From contig JAISCT010000019.1 in assembly GCA_031265355.1 (NCBI GenBank), positions 1-64,000 on the forward strand: 64,000 bases of DNA, given 5' to 3'. The stretch is from Oscillospiraceae bacterium. Lineage in GTDB: Bacteria > Bacillota > Clostridia > Oscillospirales > UBA929. The stretch's first letter is position 1, and each line of letters begins with the position of its first letter. A program made the translations under genes and the position numbers. Below are positions 35,002 to 43,887 of the stretch, piece by piece. Below the pieces are notes generated by a model, which did no database searches, had not been told where the DNA came from, and saw only the letters and a program-made list of their open reading frames with translations.

Positions 35002-36291
35002 ATGCCTGAGATTTTGGAAAACCCGCGCGCCTCCTGCATGCTGGGCGGCGCGCTCGGCACATTGCTCGCGATCCCCCGCGTGGTGCCAATTTTGCACACG
35101 GGACCCGGCTGCAGCCAAATGACCCACCTGGGACAGATCCACCAGGGCGGCCTGAAGGCCGAATCCTACATGGTGACGCCGCCCTGCACGGTCATGCTGG
35201 AGAAAGAGATTGTCTTTGGGGGGCTTGACCGGCTGCGCGAGACGATCGAAGGGACCTTGGAAGTCTTTGACGGCGATCTGTACTGTGTCCTGACGGGCTG
35301 TACCGCCGGGATCATCGGCGACGACGTGAGCAGCGTGATCGCGGAGTTTCCGAACGTCCCGCTCGTGTTTGCGGACACGGCGGGGTTCAAAGGCGACACC
35401 TACGCGGGCTACGAGACGGTGCTGAGCGTGCTGAGCGAGTCCCTTGTCCGCCCGCGCGTCGGCGAACCGGACCGCCGCACGGTGAACCTCTTCGGCATTG
35501 TACCGTACCAGGACCTCTACTGGCAGGGGAATCTGAACGAGATCCGGCGTATTCTGGGCCGGCTCGGTGTCAGGGCAAACACCTTCTTTGGCGTGGAGGA
35601 GACCATCGACGCCTTCCGGCACGCAGCCGAGGCCTCCTATAATTTGATCTTCTCGCCCTGGCTTGCGCGGGGGACCGAGCAGCTCTTCCGCGACCGGCAC
35701 GGGATCGAAAGTCTGCGCTTCGACTGCTGCCCGATGGGCCCCACCGAAACCACCTCATTTGTCCGCACCGTGGGGGCGGCGCTCGGGCTCGACCCGGCGC
35801 GCGTGGAGGCGGTCGTCGCGGCGGAGGAGTCGTATGTCTACAGCTTCTTTTCCACGCTGGCAGGCTACATGGAGCAGCACCGCATCGCGCTGGTCGGCGA
35901 CGCCGGCACCGTGACCGCAAGCCTTCGGTTCCTTGTGAACGACTTCGGCCAGATCCCGGTGCTGGCCGTGGTGACGGACCAGATCGAGGACGCGGACGCG
36001 CGGGCGGCCGTCGAGGCCGCTTTGGGCACACTGGAGTTTCCCCGTAAACCGGCTGTTTTCTTCGAAAGCGACCAGTGGCGCATCAAAGAGATCCTTCGGG
36101 CGCACCGGGACGAGATCACCCAGATTTACGGAAGCGCCTTGGAGCGCGAAATCGCCCTGGAACTGCGGTGTAAATATGTGAACCACACCTTCCCCTGTTC
36201 GGAGAAACTGATCTTCGACAAAGGCTACGCCGGCTACCGCGGCTGCCTCAAGCTGTTGGAGGACATCCACACCCGCAACCATTTGATTTGA
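35002..36291 (+). CDS. Nitrogenase component-1-like protein, K-type subunit (function unknown)
   Basis: A 429-residue NifK-like partner, starting 37 bases after the D-type gene with its own GGAGAGAGGG site. P-cluster-type cysteines are C12 (ASCMLGGALG), C37 (TGPGCSQM) and C100 (TGCTAGIIGDDV), with spacings of 25 and 63 residues against 25 and 58 in NifK. The C-terminus TYAGYRG-like segment (GYAGYRGCLKLLEDI) is also family-typical. With the D-type subunit it should form an alpha2beta2 enzyme with a cluster at the subunit interface that receives electrons from a NifH-like Fe protein. No NifH, NifB, NifE or NifN homologue is encoded in the window, so the reductase and cofactor source must be elsewhere. 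Related non-nitrogen-fixing enzymes include methylthio-alkane, chlorophyllide and F430 biosynthesis reductases; none is clearly favoured here. Confidence 0.85.
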   Translation: MPEILENPRASCMLGGALGTLLAIPRVVPILHTGPGCSQMTHLGQIHQGGLKAESYMVTPPCTVMLEKEIVFGGLDRLRETIEGTLEVFDGDLYCVLTGCTAGIIGDDVSSVIAEFPNVPLVFADTAGFKGDTYAGYETVLSVLSESLVRPRVGEPDRRTVNLFGIVPYQDLYWQGNLNEIRRILGRLGVRANTFFGVEETIDAFRHAAEASYNLIFSPWLARGTEQLFRDRHGIESLRFDCCPMGPTETTSFVRTVGAALGLDPARVEAVVAAEESYVYSFFSTLAGYMEQHRIALVGDAGTVTASLRFLVNDFGQIPVLAVVTDQIEDADARAAVEAALGTLEFPRKPAVFFESDQWRIKEILRAHRDEITQIYGSALEREIALELRCKYVNHTFPCSEKLIFDKGYAGYRGCLKLLEDIHTRNHLI

Positions 36292-36339
36292 GATGTCGCT
36301 TACGAATCATCTTTTCATCTGCGCCGCATCTTGTAAATT

Positions 36340-37887
36340 TTATTTTTCGACAGACCCTAAGTTTGGCAAGACAGAGACAACACCAGACGCAAGTATGCAA
36401 ACAAAGGGCATGGCAAAATCACGATAGCGCGGTTGTGTCTCGATAATAAGGTGAATGCCATAATACAAGAGAAAAATCAACGCGCAGAGCAAAAAATGCG
36501 GGTTTATATTTTTCTGAACCATCGTAAACACGACAACTATCAAGGCAATTAGAAATAAAAATAAATAGTAACATTTGTCAAGTTTTACAACTCTGTCGAC
36601 TGTGTTTTGCCACCATGCATTTTCTCTTTCACTTCTGCCTTTTGATGCCTCTTTACCAAAAGACAAACTACGGCTCTCATACATCGCCCACATTCTGTAA
36701 GACTTTTCACCAAAGAATGATATGGGATTCATTTTGATTTTCGAAAGAGACTCGGAAATTAAAATGTTTTCTATTTGATATCTTTCTTCAAGTGTTTTCG
36801 CCTGAGAAACTGCTGAAATCAACTCCTCCGAATAACCGCCATAAGAATCTACATTCAAGCCGACCATAAATTTCCAGTACGGGTCATTGTTCTTCAGGCC
36901 ATGCATATTGATACCTGTCGCGGCAACAACACTTGACGCAATCATCCCAATGAGAGCATATGAAATTATAAAACTCATCAAATGGCCAAATTTTTTGAAA
37001 CATTCTTTGCGATCCGCCACTTCGAGCGATAGAACAATATAGTAACTAACGATCGAGACGACAGGGACTATGCCAATGGGGCGAAAAATGTTACCAAAAG
37101 CAATGAGAATTCCGCCGACAATTGAACTCCTGTAGTCTGAATTTTCCGCAACAAAGGTGTCTTTAAAAGCCCTTGTAAATCCACTCGCCACGCAGGCGGA
37201 TTCGTTTCTCCTGCGCAGTATCCTTGTTCCAGTCTGAGAAAAATCGCGATTTTTCTCAGACTTTATAATCATATATAATCCAAATAAAATCAAGAGCAAT
37301 GACAGATGTTGATTGGTCAATACCGAGATCAAAAAATAGGGAGCTGGATAGATAAAATAGAGAACCGCACCAAACATTGCACTGCGAACGTCTTTGGTCA
37401 TTTGTTTAATAAAAAAATACATCAAGATGTTAATGGCGGCCATAACCAATCCATTTATGATTAGCAAGGCTGTTGTACTATCGCCAAATAGTTTAACAAT
37501 GAGCGCCTCATATAAGACAAACCCTGTTTGATATGCCCAATAGAAGAAGTACGGACTGTTTTGAAACGTAAAATCCCCCGCCGTAACTTGTTTTGCCGCA
37601 TTGAACATTAACAGAAAATCGGAAACCGGATTGGCGTTAATAATGAGGGCTATTGCAACCTTACTTACGATAGCAATAGCGGCGAAACCAAAAATAAAAA
37701 GTTTTTCTGATATTTTTATATATCTGAATATATAAATCAGAATAACTATCAAGAGTACCGTTACGCATATATATTTATACAAACTCATTTCAAAAGAAAA
37801 TATCGTGTTAATTATTGTCAAAAAAGATAAGATGATTGCAACACAAACGTATACCAAATAATGGGATATCTCGGATAATTTTTTCAT
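36340..37887 (-). CDS. GT-C type membrane glycosyltransferase (PMT-like)
   Basis: A 515-residue protein with about eleven transmembrane helices. The first extracytoplasmic loop has the acidic NPVSDFLLMFNAAKQV segment, followed by SPYFFYWAYQTGFVLYEALIVKLFG, the pattern of GT-C (GT39/GT83-like) enzymes that use lipid-linked sugars. The C-terminal half has a hydrophilic loop and two to three more helices. Base composition is clearly more AT-rich than neighbours and codon use differs, suggesting acquisition. Residues about 210-255 form an arginine-rich hydrophilic insert (KSEKNRDFSQTGTRILRRR) that begins at a perfect 32-bp palindrome and looks like an in-frame insertion. ATG at 37887 follows GGGGTG. 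Donor and acceptor are unknown. Confidence 0.7.
   Translation of the reverse strand: MKKLSEISHYLVYVCVAIILSFLTIINTIFSFEMSLYKYICVTVLLIVILIYIFRYIKISEKLFIFGFAAIAIVSKVAIALIINANPVSDFLLMFNAAKQVTAGDFTFQNSPYFFYWAYQTGFVLYEALIVKLFGDSTTALLIINGLVMAAINILMYFFIKQMTKDVRSAMFGAVLYFIYPAPYFLISVLTNQHLSLLLILFGLYMIIKSEKNRDFSQTGTRILRRRNESACVASGFTRAFKDTFVAENSDYRSSIVGGILIAFGNIFRPIGIVPVVSIVSYYIVLSLEVADRKECFKKFGHLMSFIISYALIGMIASSVVAATGINMHGLKNNDPYWKFMVGLNVDSYGGYSEELISAVSQAKTLEERYQIENILISESLSKIKMNPISFFGEKSYRMWAMYESRSLSFGKEASKGRSERENAWWQNTVDRVVKLDKCYYLFLFLIALIVVVFTMVQKNINPHFLLCALIFLLYYGIHLIIETQPRYRDFAMPFVCILASGVVSVLPNLGSVEK
37231..37262. repeat. Perfect 32-bp palindrome inside the glycosyltransferase gene
   Basis: AGTCTGAGAAAAATCG (37231-37246) is followed directly by its exact reverse complement CGATTTTTCTCAGACT (37247-37262), with no loop. 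It adjoins a GC-richer stretch (about 37160-37230) within an AT-rich gene, and the reading frame stays open through it. Confidence 0.9.
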
Positions 37888-38197
37888 ACTTTCACCCCAA
37901 CAGCTTTCGGCACATTGTATACCATATTGCAGCGGATTTTGCTAGCGATTTCAAGAAACGGACTCTAGCCGCTCAATATTATACTACCTATTATGTTGAA
38001 AATCAATGGGGCAGTGCGTAAAAATCCTCTAAAAAACGCAAATAACGGTTCGGCACGCCTGCGTACCGAACCGTTATTTCAGCGTATATTGCTCAATCTC
38101 CACCCAGATTTCAACATACGTTTAACTTGCAGCAATTAATTGCGGAGTGTTTCTGATTTGATCACTTGGCTGAACAGGGGTTTTTCTTTCTGTTCCA
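37888..38197. other. AT-rich intergenic region between cheW and the glycosyltransferase gene
   Basis: No gene seen. It contains the cheA-cheW terminator at 38040-38079 and, near 37910-37925, a TATACAAT-type sequence that may be the -10 of the glycosyltransferase promoter (no convincing -35). Confidence 0.45.
38040..38079 (-). terminator. Terminator of the cheA-cheW operon
   Basis: AAATAACGGTTCGG (38040-38053) and CCGAACCGTTATTT (38066-38079) form a perfect 14-bp stem with a 12-base loop. On the minus strand GCGTTTTTTAG follows. Confidence 0.8.
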
Positions 38198-38683
38198 TCA
38201 GTTTTCCGTCCCGGGCGCTAGTTCGTCTGAGACCAGGCGCTCGATGTCGATCAATAGCTTGATGTCCTCGCCGGTCTTGGCGATGCCGGAGATGTAGCGG
38301 TTGCCGCCGGAACTCCTCGATTCGGACGGCGGCACGATCTGTTCGGCAGAGATCTCCAGCACCTCGCGCACCTGGTCGACGATCAGGCCGATTCCGGAAT
38401 CGCCGATGTCCACGACGATGATGCAGGTGCGGTCGGTGTACTCTTTCGGCTCCTTATTGAACCGGATGCGCACGTCCATGACGGGCACAATCTTGCCGCG
38501 CAGGTTGATGATGCCCCGGATATACGGCGGCAGTTCCGGCAGTTCGGTGATGGTCTGTACATTGATGATCTCCGTCACATAGGCGATCTCTACGCCGTAG
38601 TCCTCATCGCCGACGGCAAAAGTCAGGTACCTGTCTCTGGTACCGTCCTCTTCGTCTATTAAAGTCAAATTGTCCTGATCCAT
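38198..38683 (-). CDS. cheW: Chemotaxis coupling protein CheW
   Basis: A 161-residue single CheW domain (about 17-152): YLTFAVGDEDYGVEIAYVTEII, PPYIRGIINLRGKIVPVMDVR, and IGLIVDQVREVLEI. CheW links chemoreceptors to the CheA kinase at the membrane. It lies 36 bases downstream of cheA in one operon; no receptor, CheY or CheR/CheB gene is in the window. ATG at 38683 after GGGAGAG. Confidence 0.92.
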   Translation of the reverse strand: MDQDNLTLIDEEDGTRDRYLTFAVGDEDYGVEIAYVTEIINVQTITELPELPPYIRGIINLRGKIVPVMDVRIRFNKEPKEYTDRTCIIVVDIGDSGIGLIVDQVREVLEISAEQIVPPSESRSSGGNRYISGIAKTGEDIKLLIDIERLVSDELAPGTEN

Positions 38684-38719
38684 TTTCTCACTCTCCCGGG
38701 GGATTTGGGTGGTGTCCGG

Positions 38720-40882
38720 CTATTGGGCCTGGGTCAGCGCCTTGACGTCGATGATGAGGCTGATGCTGCCGTCTCCGAGGATTGTGCAGCCGGATACACC
38801 GCGGATCTTTCCGATACGCCGCAGGATGAAGGAGGGGATGGGCTTCACGACAATCTGCTGTTCGCCCACCAGTTTGTCCGCAAACAGGCCCACCATGTGC
38901 CCCTCATCTTCCACCATAATGATGACCCCGTCCTCAAAACGCGCCGCATCCGTCTTCACCTGGAACAGCCGGTGCAGACGCACGATGGAGTAGCACTCGC
39001 CGCGGAATAGAATCATCTCGTTGCCGTCCGGGTCGATGATGATATCCTTGCTCCACGGCTTGAAGGACTCCCGGATGTTGAGCGTCGGCACGATGTAAAA
39101 ATTCCGTCCAACCTGAATCTCGATCCCCGCCAAAATGGCCAGTGTGAGCGGAATGCGGATTGTAACCGTCATGCCCTGACCCGGCACGGAGTCGAGCAGC
39201 ACGTTGCCGCCCACTTTTTCTATGTTTTTCTTCACCACATCCATGCCCACGCCGCGGCCGGAGAGCTCCGTGACCTGCTCGTTGGTAGAAAACCCAGGCA
39301 GCATGATGAAGTTGTAGATCTCCTTGTCCGTGTACTCCCAATCCGGCTTTGCGATCAGGCCCTGACGGTGCGCCTTGGCGAAAATCTTATCGCGATCGAG
39401 TCCGCGCCCGTCGTCGGTGCAGGAGATGATGACATCCGACCCCGAGTTGCGGGCCTCCAGAACAATCCGCCCCACCGGCGGCTTGCCGGCCGCGGCGCGG
39501 TCCTCGCGGGTGTCCTCAAGCCCGTGATCCATCGAGTTTCGAATGATGTGCATCAGCGGATCGGACAAATTGTCTATGATGTTTTTGTCCACTTCCGTCT
39601 CTTCACCGAGTATGGTGAGCTCAACCTCCTTGCCCAGCTTGCGCGAGAGGTCGCGGATGATACGGTGCATCTTGTGGAAGGTGGACGACACCGGGATCAT
39701 GCGTACGGACATGATGACGTCCTGCAACTCTCCGGTGTTCTTCGTGAGCAGCGCAGCGGCCTTCTCGAAGTTGTCGAGCTGCAGACCCTCTAAATCCGGG
39801 CTGCTCACCACCATAGAGACCGAGATCACCAATTCGCCGACGAGATCCATCAGGCGGTCCAGTTTGTTCACATTGACGCTGATGAAACTCTGCTTGGCCT
39901 CAGTCACGGGCGCCGACGACACCTTTGCCGGCGCCGGCGGTGGCGCGGCGGTCGCCTCGGCCGGCGCCGGTTTCTCCGTCTCGGACGGCGGCTTTGGCGC
40001 CGCCTCCAAGACCGGAGCCGGCGCGGCGTCTCCCGGCGCACGCGGTTCGTCCGCCGGCGCGACGGTCTCGGGCACGGCGCTCGGCGCCTCCTCCGTTACC
40101 TCGAAACTCCGGACAAACAGGGCAGCCGATATGACACTCCGGATGGCGTCGGCCGGCTGCTCTGTCTCCACATACAAAGTCGCACCGTTTGCAATGATGC
40201 AGTCGCTGCAGTCTTCCAGCAGCTCCTCCGGCACGGTCTCGATGTGCCGGGCCATGTCCTGCAGGGCGTTGACAAGCTGGTAGGCCCGGATGTTCTCCAT
40301 CTTGCAGCCCTCTTGGAAGAAGACGTGGACGCGGTATCGCTTTCCGCCCGCCGGCAGGGGGGGAGCCGGCGCGTCGCCGGTCCCATCGGCGGTTTCCGCC
40401 GTCTCCGCCTTTGCCGGCGCGGGCGTTTCCTGCTGCGCAGGCGCCTTTGCCGGCGTCTCCGCCCCGTCTGCGCTGTCCGACGGCGCGGCGGTCAGCACCG
40501 CCATATACGCCCGGATGCGCGTGAGCAGAGGCCCCTCGTCTCCGTCCGACGGGAGGCCGTTTTGGATCTTCGCCACCTCCGCCTTGAAGAAGTCAGCCGA
40601 CTCGAGGCACAGATCCGCGATGACGGGCCAGTCCGGGTTCGCGTCGCCGTGTTCCCGGATGAAGAAAAACATGTCCTCGACCGCGTGCGCCAGCGTGGAG
40701 ATATGGGTGTACTCCATCATGGCGGCCGAGCCCTTGATGGTGTGCATGACACGGAAGATCTCGTTGATATGCTCCCCCGTCAGCCCGCCGAGCTGTTCCC
40801 CTTCGATCAGGATTTCCTCCAGCCGTTCCGTGAGCTGCATGTTCTCAAAGATGAACATCTCCAGCATGGAATCCATGCTCAT
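38720..40882 (-). CDS. cheA: Chemotaxis histidine kinase CheA
   Basis: A 720-residue CheA. The Hpt domain has phospho-accepting His47 in HTIKGSAAMME. A P2-like region near 170-260 is flanked by long Ala/Pro-rich linkers. A dimerisation helix pair starts near 345 (FISVNVNKLDRLMDLVGELV). The HATPase N box is HIIRNSMDHG, and the G boxes DDGRGLD and GRGVGMDVV are present. The C-terminal CheW-like regulatory domain ends at LTQAQ. It passes phosphate from receptors to CheY. The start at 40882 (MSMDSMLEMF) fits homologues; the upstream extension is unlikely. First gene of the cheA-cheW operon, implying a motile cell. Confidence 0.93.
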   Translation of the reverse strand: MSMDSMLEMFIFENMQLTERLEEILIEGEQLGGLTGEHINEIFRVMHTIKGSAAMMEYTHISTLAHAVEDMFFFIREHGDANPDWPVIADLCLESADFFKAEVAKIQNGLPSDGDEGPLLTRIRAYMAVLTAAPSDSADGAETPAKAPAQQETPAPAKAETAETADGTGDAPAPPLPAGGKRYRVHVFFQEGCKMENIRAYQLVNALQDMARHIETVPEELLEDCSDCIIANGATLYVETEQPADAIRSVISAALFVRSFEVTEEAPSAVPETVAPADEPRAPGDAAPAPVLEAAPKPPSETEKPAPAEATAAPPPAPAKVSSAPVTEAKQSFISVNVNKLDRLMDLVGELVISVSMVVSSPDLEGLQLDNFEKAAALLTKNTGELQDVIMSVRMIPVSSTFHKMHRIIRDLSRKLGKEVELTILGEETEVDKNIIDNLSDPLMHIIRNSMDHGLEDTREDRAAAGKPPVGRIVLEARNSGSDVIISCTDDGRGLDRDKIFAKAHRQGLIAKPDWEYTDKEIYNFIMLPGFSTNEQVTELSGRGVGMDVVKKNIEKVGGNVLLDSVPGQGMTVTIRIPLTLAILAGIEIQVGRNFYIVPTLNIRESFKPWSKDIIIDPDGNEMILFRGECYSIVRLHRLFQVKTDAARFEDGVIIMVEDEGHMVGLFADKLVGEQQIVVKPIPSFILRRIGKIRGVSGCTILGDGSISLIIDVKALTQAQ

Positions 40883-41140
40883 GCTTCCACCGCCCCATTG
40901 TGTGCTCCGCCTGACAGCGCCCCGGCGCAACTGTCTGCGCCCCGTCTCTCACGCCGTGCGGCGCCCCGGACACGCCCGCGCGGGTCCATATTATGTTTCG
41001 TACGATGGGGCGGAAAAGTTTAGGGGCGCGCCACCCTAAACGCAGACCATGAACATCTCTTCATTTGCACTTATGTTTTATATACAAAATTTTACGGCAA
41101 CAAGGGCACGCTGATAGATGCTGATGACAAAATCATCTCC

Positions 41141-42253
41141 CTACTCCCGCGTACGCGCGCGGTAGTCGGCGATGAGTAGGTCCACCACACGGCCGTAGCT
41201 TTGGGTGCCCTCCGGTTGGTTCATGGTCCGTAGATAGGCGTCGTTCACCGCCTCTCCCACTGCCCGCGCCGGGCCCTCGTAGCGTTTGACGTAGGCCCGC
41301 TGGGCCTCGAAATCCGCGTACACCAGAGGGTCAACCCCCTTCCATAAACGTTCGCTCAGCGCGGCGTCGGCCGCGCCGAGGGCGTTGGAACAGTAGATGA
41401 AGGCCAGGTGGTAGCCGGAGTAGGCGAACAGCGGATCCGGATTGGCCGTACAGGCCAAAAAGGCGATGTAGTTCGCCTCGTCCTCCGAGACGTACCCCAT
41501 ACCGTGGGCCATCTCGTGACACATCGTAAATGGCAGGTGCGCCGGAATCGTATTCGGATTCACCATGGCCTCGCCGAGAAAGGGGCTGTAGATACCGGAG
41601 AGCCCAAGTCGGGACAGCAGTCCCGCGCCGACGACCCGTTTGGGCGCGGCGGGAGCGCCCTCAAAGGCGCCGGGCACCCGCGCGGCCAGGCGACTGTATC
41701 CGTCGGCGGCCCGGCCGGCCAACGCGCCGAAGCCGCCCGTGCAGGCGCCATCCGCCCCCCGGGGCACTCGGCCGGCCAGCGCGTTCATCTCGTCGCGCAG
41801 CCACACGGCCGTGTCGTAGAGGGTCTGGGCAGAGGCGGGCGCCGTGTCCAGGGCGAGCTCCCCTGCCAGCGGCGGCGCAAAGGCGCCGAGCCCCCACAGC
41901 GAGAGAAACAGACACGCGAGCACACCGGTGAGCAAGGCGGCGTGAGAGAGAAGGTGCAGCACCGGTCGGCCGGAGCGGCGGCGCACGGTGTGCACCGAAC
42001 CAACCGCCAGCGCCGCCAGCGCGGCGGCGGCCAGCGCGTATGCCAGACACTCAGTGAGCGGAAACGGCGCGGCTGCGATGTGAGACAGCGCCCGCTGGGC
42101 CAGACGGGACCAGGGAACAAACACCCGCGCCACACCCACCGGGTCGTTTCGCGCCCAAAGCAGCTCCACGGCGGCGGTCAGCCACAGCGCTCCGGCGGCA
42201 ATCCCCCGCCGGAGCGCTGTGTTTCGTCCCCCACCTTTCGCATTTTTTGCCAT
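41141..42253 (-). CDS. DUF3810 membrane metalloprotein
   Basis: A 370-residue protein with three N-terminal hydrophobic segments (roughly residues 15-30, 70-90 and 105-125). Its soluble C-terminal domain carries the zinc-protease motif HEMAH in TMCHEMAHGMGYVSEDEANY. This is the layout of DUF3810, putative membrane-bound zinc peptidases of unknown substrate. ATG at 42253 follows GAGGGAC. Single gene with its own promoter at 42306-42334. Confidence 0.82.
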   Translation of the reverse strand: MAKNAKGGGRNTALRRGIAAGALWLTAAVELLWARNDPVGVARVFVPWSRLAQRALSHIAAAPFPLTECLAYALAAAALAALAVGSVHTVRRRSGRPVLHLLSHAALLTGVLACLFLSLWGLGAFAPPLAGELALDTAPASAQTLYDTAVWLRDEMNALAGRVPRGADGACTGGFGALAGRAADGYSRLAARVPGAFEGAPAAPKRVVGAGLLSRLGLSGIYSPFLGEAMVNPNTIPAHLPFTMCHEMAHGMGYVSEDEANYIAFLACTANPDPLFAYSGYHLAFIYCSNALGAADAALSERLWKGVDPLVYADFEAQRAYVKRYEGPARAVGEAVNDAYLRTMNQPEGTQSYGRVVDLLIADYRARTRE

Positions 42254-42305
42254 ACATAGTCCCTCTTTTCTCATTTCCCCCGCATTTTCACACAAATTCA
42301 CCACC

Positions 42306-42334
42306 ATTCTATCCCTTTTTTGCCGCCTTGACAA
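42306..42334 (-). promoter_or_regulatory. Sigma-A promoter of the DUF3810 gene
   Basis: On the minus strand TTGTCA (42334-42329), 17 bases, TAGAAT (42311-42306). Confidence 0.6.
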
Positions 42335-42446
42335 GCGGGCGCTTCGCACATTTTGCGTACGACCACAAGATACTGTGAGCTTTTGCCCGTATGGGGCCGA
42401 AATCGAGAGATTGAAAAAAAAGAAAACACATATTGGCCTTTTGCGC

Positions 42447-42476
42447 TTGACAGGCCCGTGACAAATGTGTTATAAA
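42447..42476 (+). promoter_or_regulatory. Promoter of the rplM-rpsI operon
   Basis: TTGACA (42447-42452), 18 bases, TATAAA (42471-42476). Confidence 0.65.
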
Positions 42477-42479
42477 TGG

Positions 42480-42536
42480 TTTGGGCGTTCGGCGCCCATG
42501 TAGAGTTATGCGACTGAACATGAAGGAGGCGCCCGT
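42480..42536 (+). promoter_or_regulatory. Possible L13-type autoregulatory leader of rplM
   Basis: GGGCG-TTCGG-CGCCC forms a small hairpin near 42483-42497. The same GGGCG arm could also pair with GCGCCC around the ribosome site (42528-42534). Such alternative pairing is typical of ribosomal protein leaders. Match to the known L13 leader family was not tested. Confidence 0.35.
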
Positions 42537-42974
42537 GTGAAAACATTTATGGCAAGACCGGAGACCGTGACGCGCGCATGGTTTGTCCTCGACGCGGCGG
42601 GGCACCCGCTGGGGCAGACCGCGACGCAGGCCGCCGTGTTGCTGCGCGGGAAACACAAGCCGGAATTTACCCCCCATGTGGACACCGGCGATTTTGTCGT
42701 CGTCATCAACGCCGAGAAAGCGGTGCTGACGGGCCGGAAACTCGAGCAGAAAGTCTACCGCACGCACTCCCGCTACATCGGCGGGCTCAAGGAGACAAAA
42801 TACCGCCTGCTGATGCAGCAGAGGCCCGAGTTCGCCGTGGAACTGGCCGTTCGGGGTATGCTCCCCAAGAACACCCTGGGCCGCGGCGCTCTGAAGCGGC
42901 TCAAAGTATACCGGGGCGCCGAGCACCCGCACGCGGCCCAAAAGCCCTCATTGTGGGCACAGGGAAGGGAGTAA
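42537..42974 (+). CDS. rplM: 50S ribosomal protein L13
   Basis: 145 residues with the L13 core: [51 protein letters not shown], and the C-terminal [20 protein letters not shown]. It is an early-assembling large-subunit protein. The start is GTG at 42537 with AAGGAGG 7 bases upstream; the internal ATG (MARPETV) lacks a site. It forms the standard operon with rpsI. Confidence 0.96.
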   Translation: MKTFMARPETVTRAWFVLDAAGHPLGQTATQAAVLLRGKHKPEFTPHVDTGDFVVVINAEKAVLTGRKLEQKVYRTHSRYIGGLKETKYRLLMQQRPEFAVELAVRGMLPKNTLGRGALKRLKVYRGAEHPHAAQKPSLWAQGRE

Positions 42975-42980
42975 TGCGTG

Positions 42981-43385
42981 ATGTATAAAAGCAAAAAAAC
43001 TTATTTCTATGGCACAGGCCGCCGGAAATCTTCCGTGGCCCGCGTGCATCTCTTCCCCGGCGGCAGCGGCCAGATCACAGTCAACCACCGCGACATCGAC
43101 AGCTACTTTGGGCTTGAGACCCTAAAGCTGATCATCCGCCAGCCGCTCGTCTCCACCAATACGATCGGCAAAGTGGACATCGAGGCCACCGTCGTAGGCG
43201 GTGGCTGTACCGGTCAGGCCGGCGCCATCCGCCACGGCATCGCCCGGGCGTTGCTGCTGGTAAATGACGAATACCGTCCCATCCTCAAGCAGGCGGGCTT
43301 CCTGACGCGCGACCCGCGCATGAAAGAGCGTAAAAAGTACGGCCTCAAAGCCGCCCGCCGCGCGCCTCAGTTCTCCAAGCGCTGA
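42981..43385 (+). CDS. rpsI: 30S ribosomal protein S9
   Basis: 134 residues with the S9 landmarks [35 protein letters not shown], and the C-terminal RRAPQFSKR tail that reaches P-site tRNA. ATG at 42981; the GTG immediately before it is an alternative. It lies seven bases after rplM and ends at a strong terminator. Confidence 0.96.
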   Translation: MYKSKKTYFYGTGRRKSSVARVHLFPGGSGQITVNHRDIDSYFGLETLKLIIRQPLVSTNTIGKVDIEATVVGGGCTGQAGAIRHGIARALLLVNDEYRPILKQAGFLTRDPRMKERKKYGLKAARRAPQFSKR

Positions 43386-43393
43386 CCATGCCA

Positions 43394-43816
43394 CTATACG
43401 CCGCGAACCCGCAAAGCCATGCTTTGCGGGTTCATTTTTGGACAATACTTTTCTAATTTGTCCATCACCTGCGCCCACTCCTCCGCCGACGCGAGGATGT
43501 ACTTGCTATTTAGCTTAAAGATATGGCAGCCGTCCGTAGCGGGGAAGACATGGACGTCCCCGCCCTTCGCCCGTAGCAGGATGTCCACCGCCCCGAAGGG
43601 GCAGGCGGGCGTATCCGCGGTGGGGATTTTGCTGAAGACAGCCGTCAGCGCGCGGATATCCTGCGGGTCGGAGATCGTGACCTCTGTCTCGCCTGCCAGG
43701 ACCGAGATGCTCTCCACCTCGCTCAGAGACGGCGCGCCCCCCTGCAAGCTCGGCAGGACGGCGGCGATGATCACCACCAAAACCACCGGCAGCGCCACGG
43801 CGGCGTTCTTCCTCAT
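43394..43816 (-). CDS. Small membrane-anchored protein of unknown function
   Basis: 140 residues: an N-terminal hydrophobic helix (about 5-25, MRKNAAVALPVVLVVIIAAVLP) followed by an extracytoplasmic domain of about 110 residues with two cysteines in the middle and one near the end. No family was recognised. ATG at 43816 follows GGAGG; the TTG two codons earlier is less likely. It lies between the rpsI terminator and recQ, on the opposite strand to both. Confidence 0.6.
   Translation of the reverse strand: MRKNAAVALPVVLVVIIAAVLPSLQGGAPSLSEVESISVLAGETEVTISDPQDIRALTAVFSKIPTADTPACPFGAVDILLRAKGGDVHVFPATDGCHIFKLNSKYILASAEEWAQVMDKLEKYCPKMNPQSMALRVRGV
43405..43439 (+). terminator. Terminator of rplM-rpsI
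   Basis: GAACCCGCAAAG / CTTTGCGGGTTC (43405-43416 with 43422-43433), 5-base loop, then ATTTTTG. It overlaps the 3' end of the convergent small gene. Confidence 0.8.
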
Positions 43817-43887
43817 TTCCAATCACCTCCATCCGCGCACCGCGCGCGGACAAAAATCTACACCAAAGAGGGGGCGTCTGGGAACAT

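Noticed and set aside
33528..36291. The D/K pair as a true molybdenum nitrogenase
   Set aside because: No cofactor histidine, changed His195/Gln191 region, and no H, B, E, N or V genes in the window; only the fold and P-cluster ligands match.
41024..41140. Gap between cheA and the DUF3810 gene as a possible small gene
   Set aside because: No open frame with a ribosome site and no clear structure was seen.
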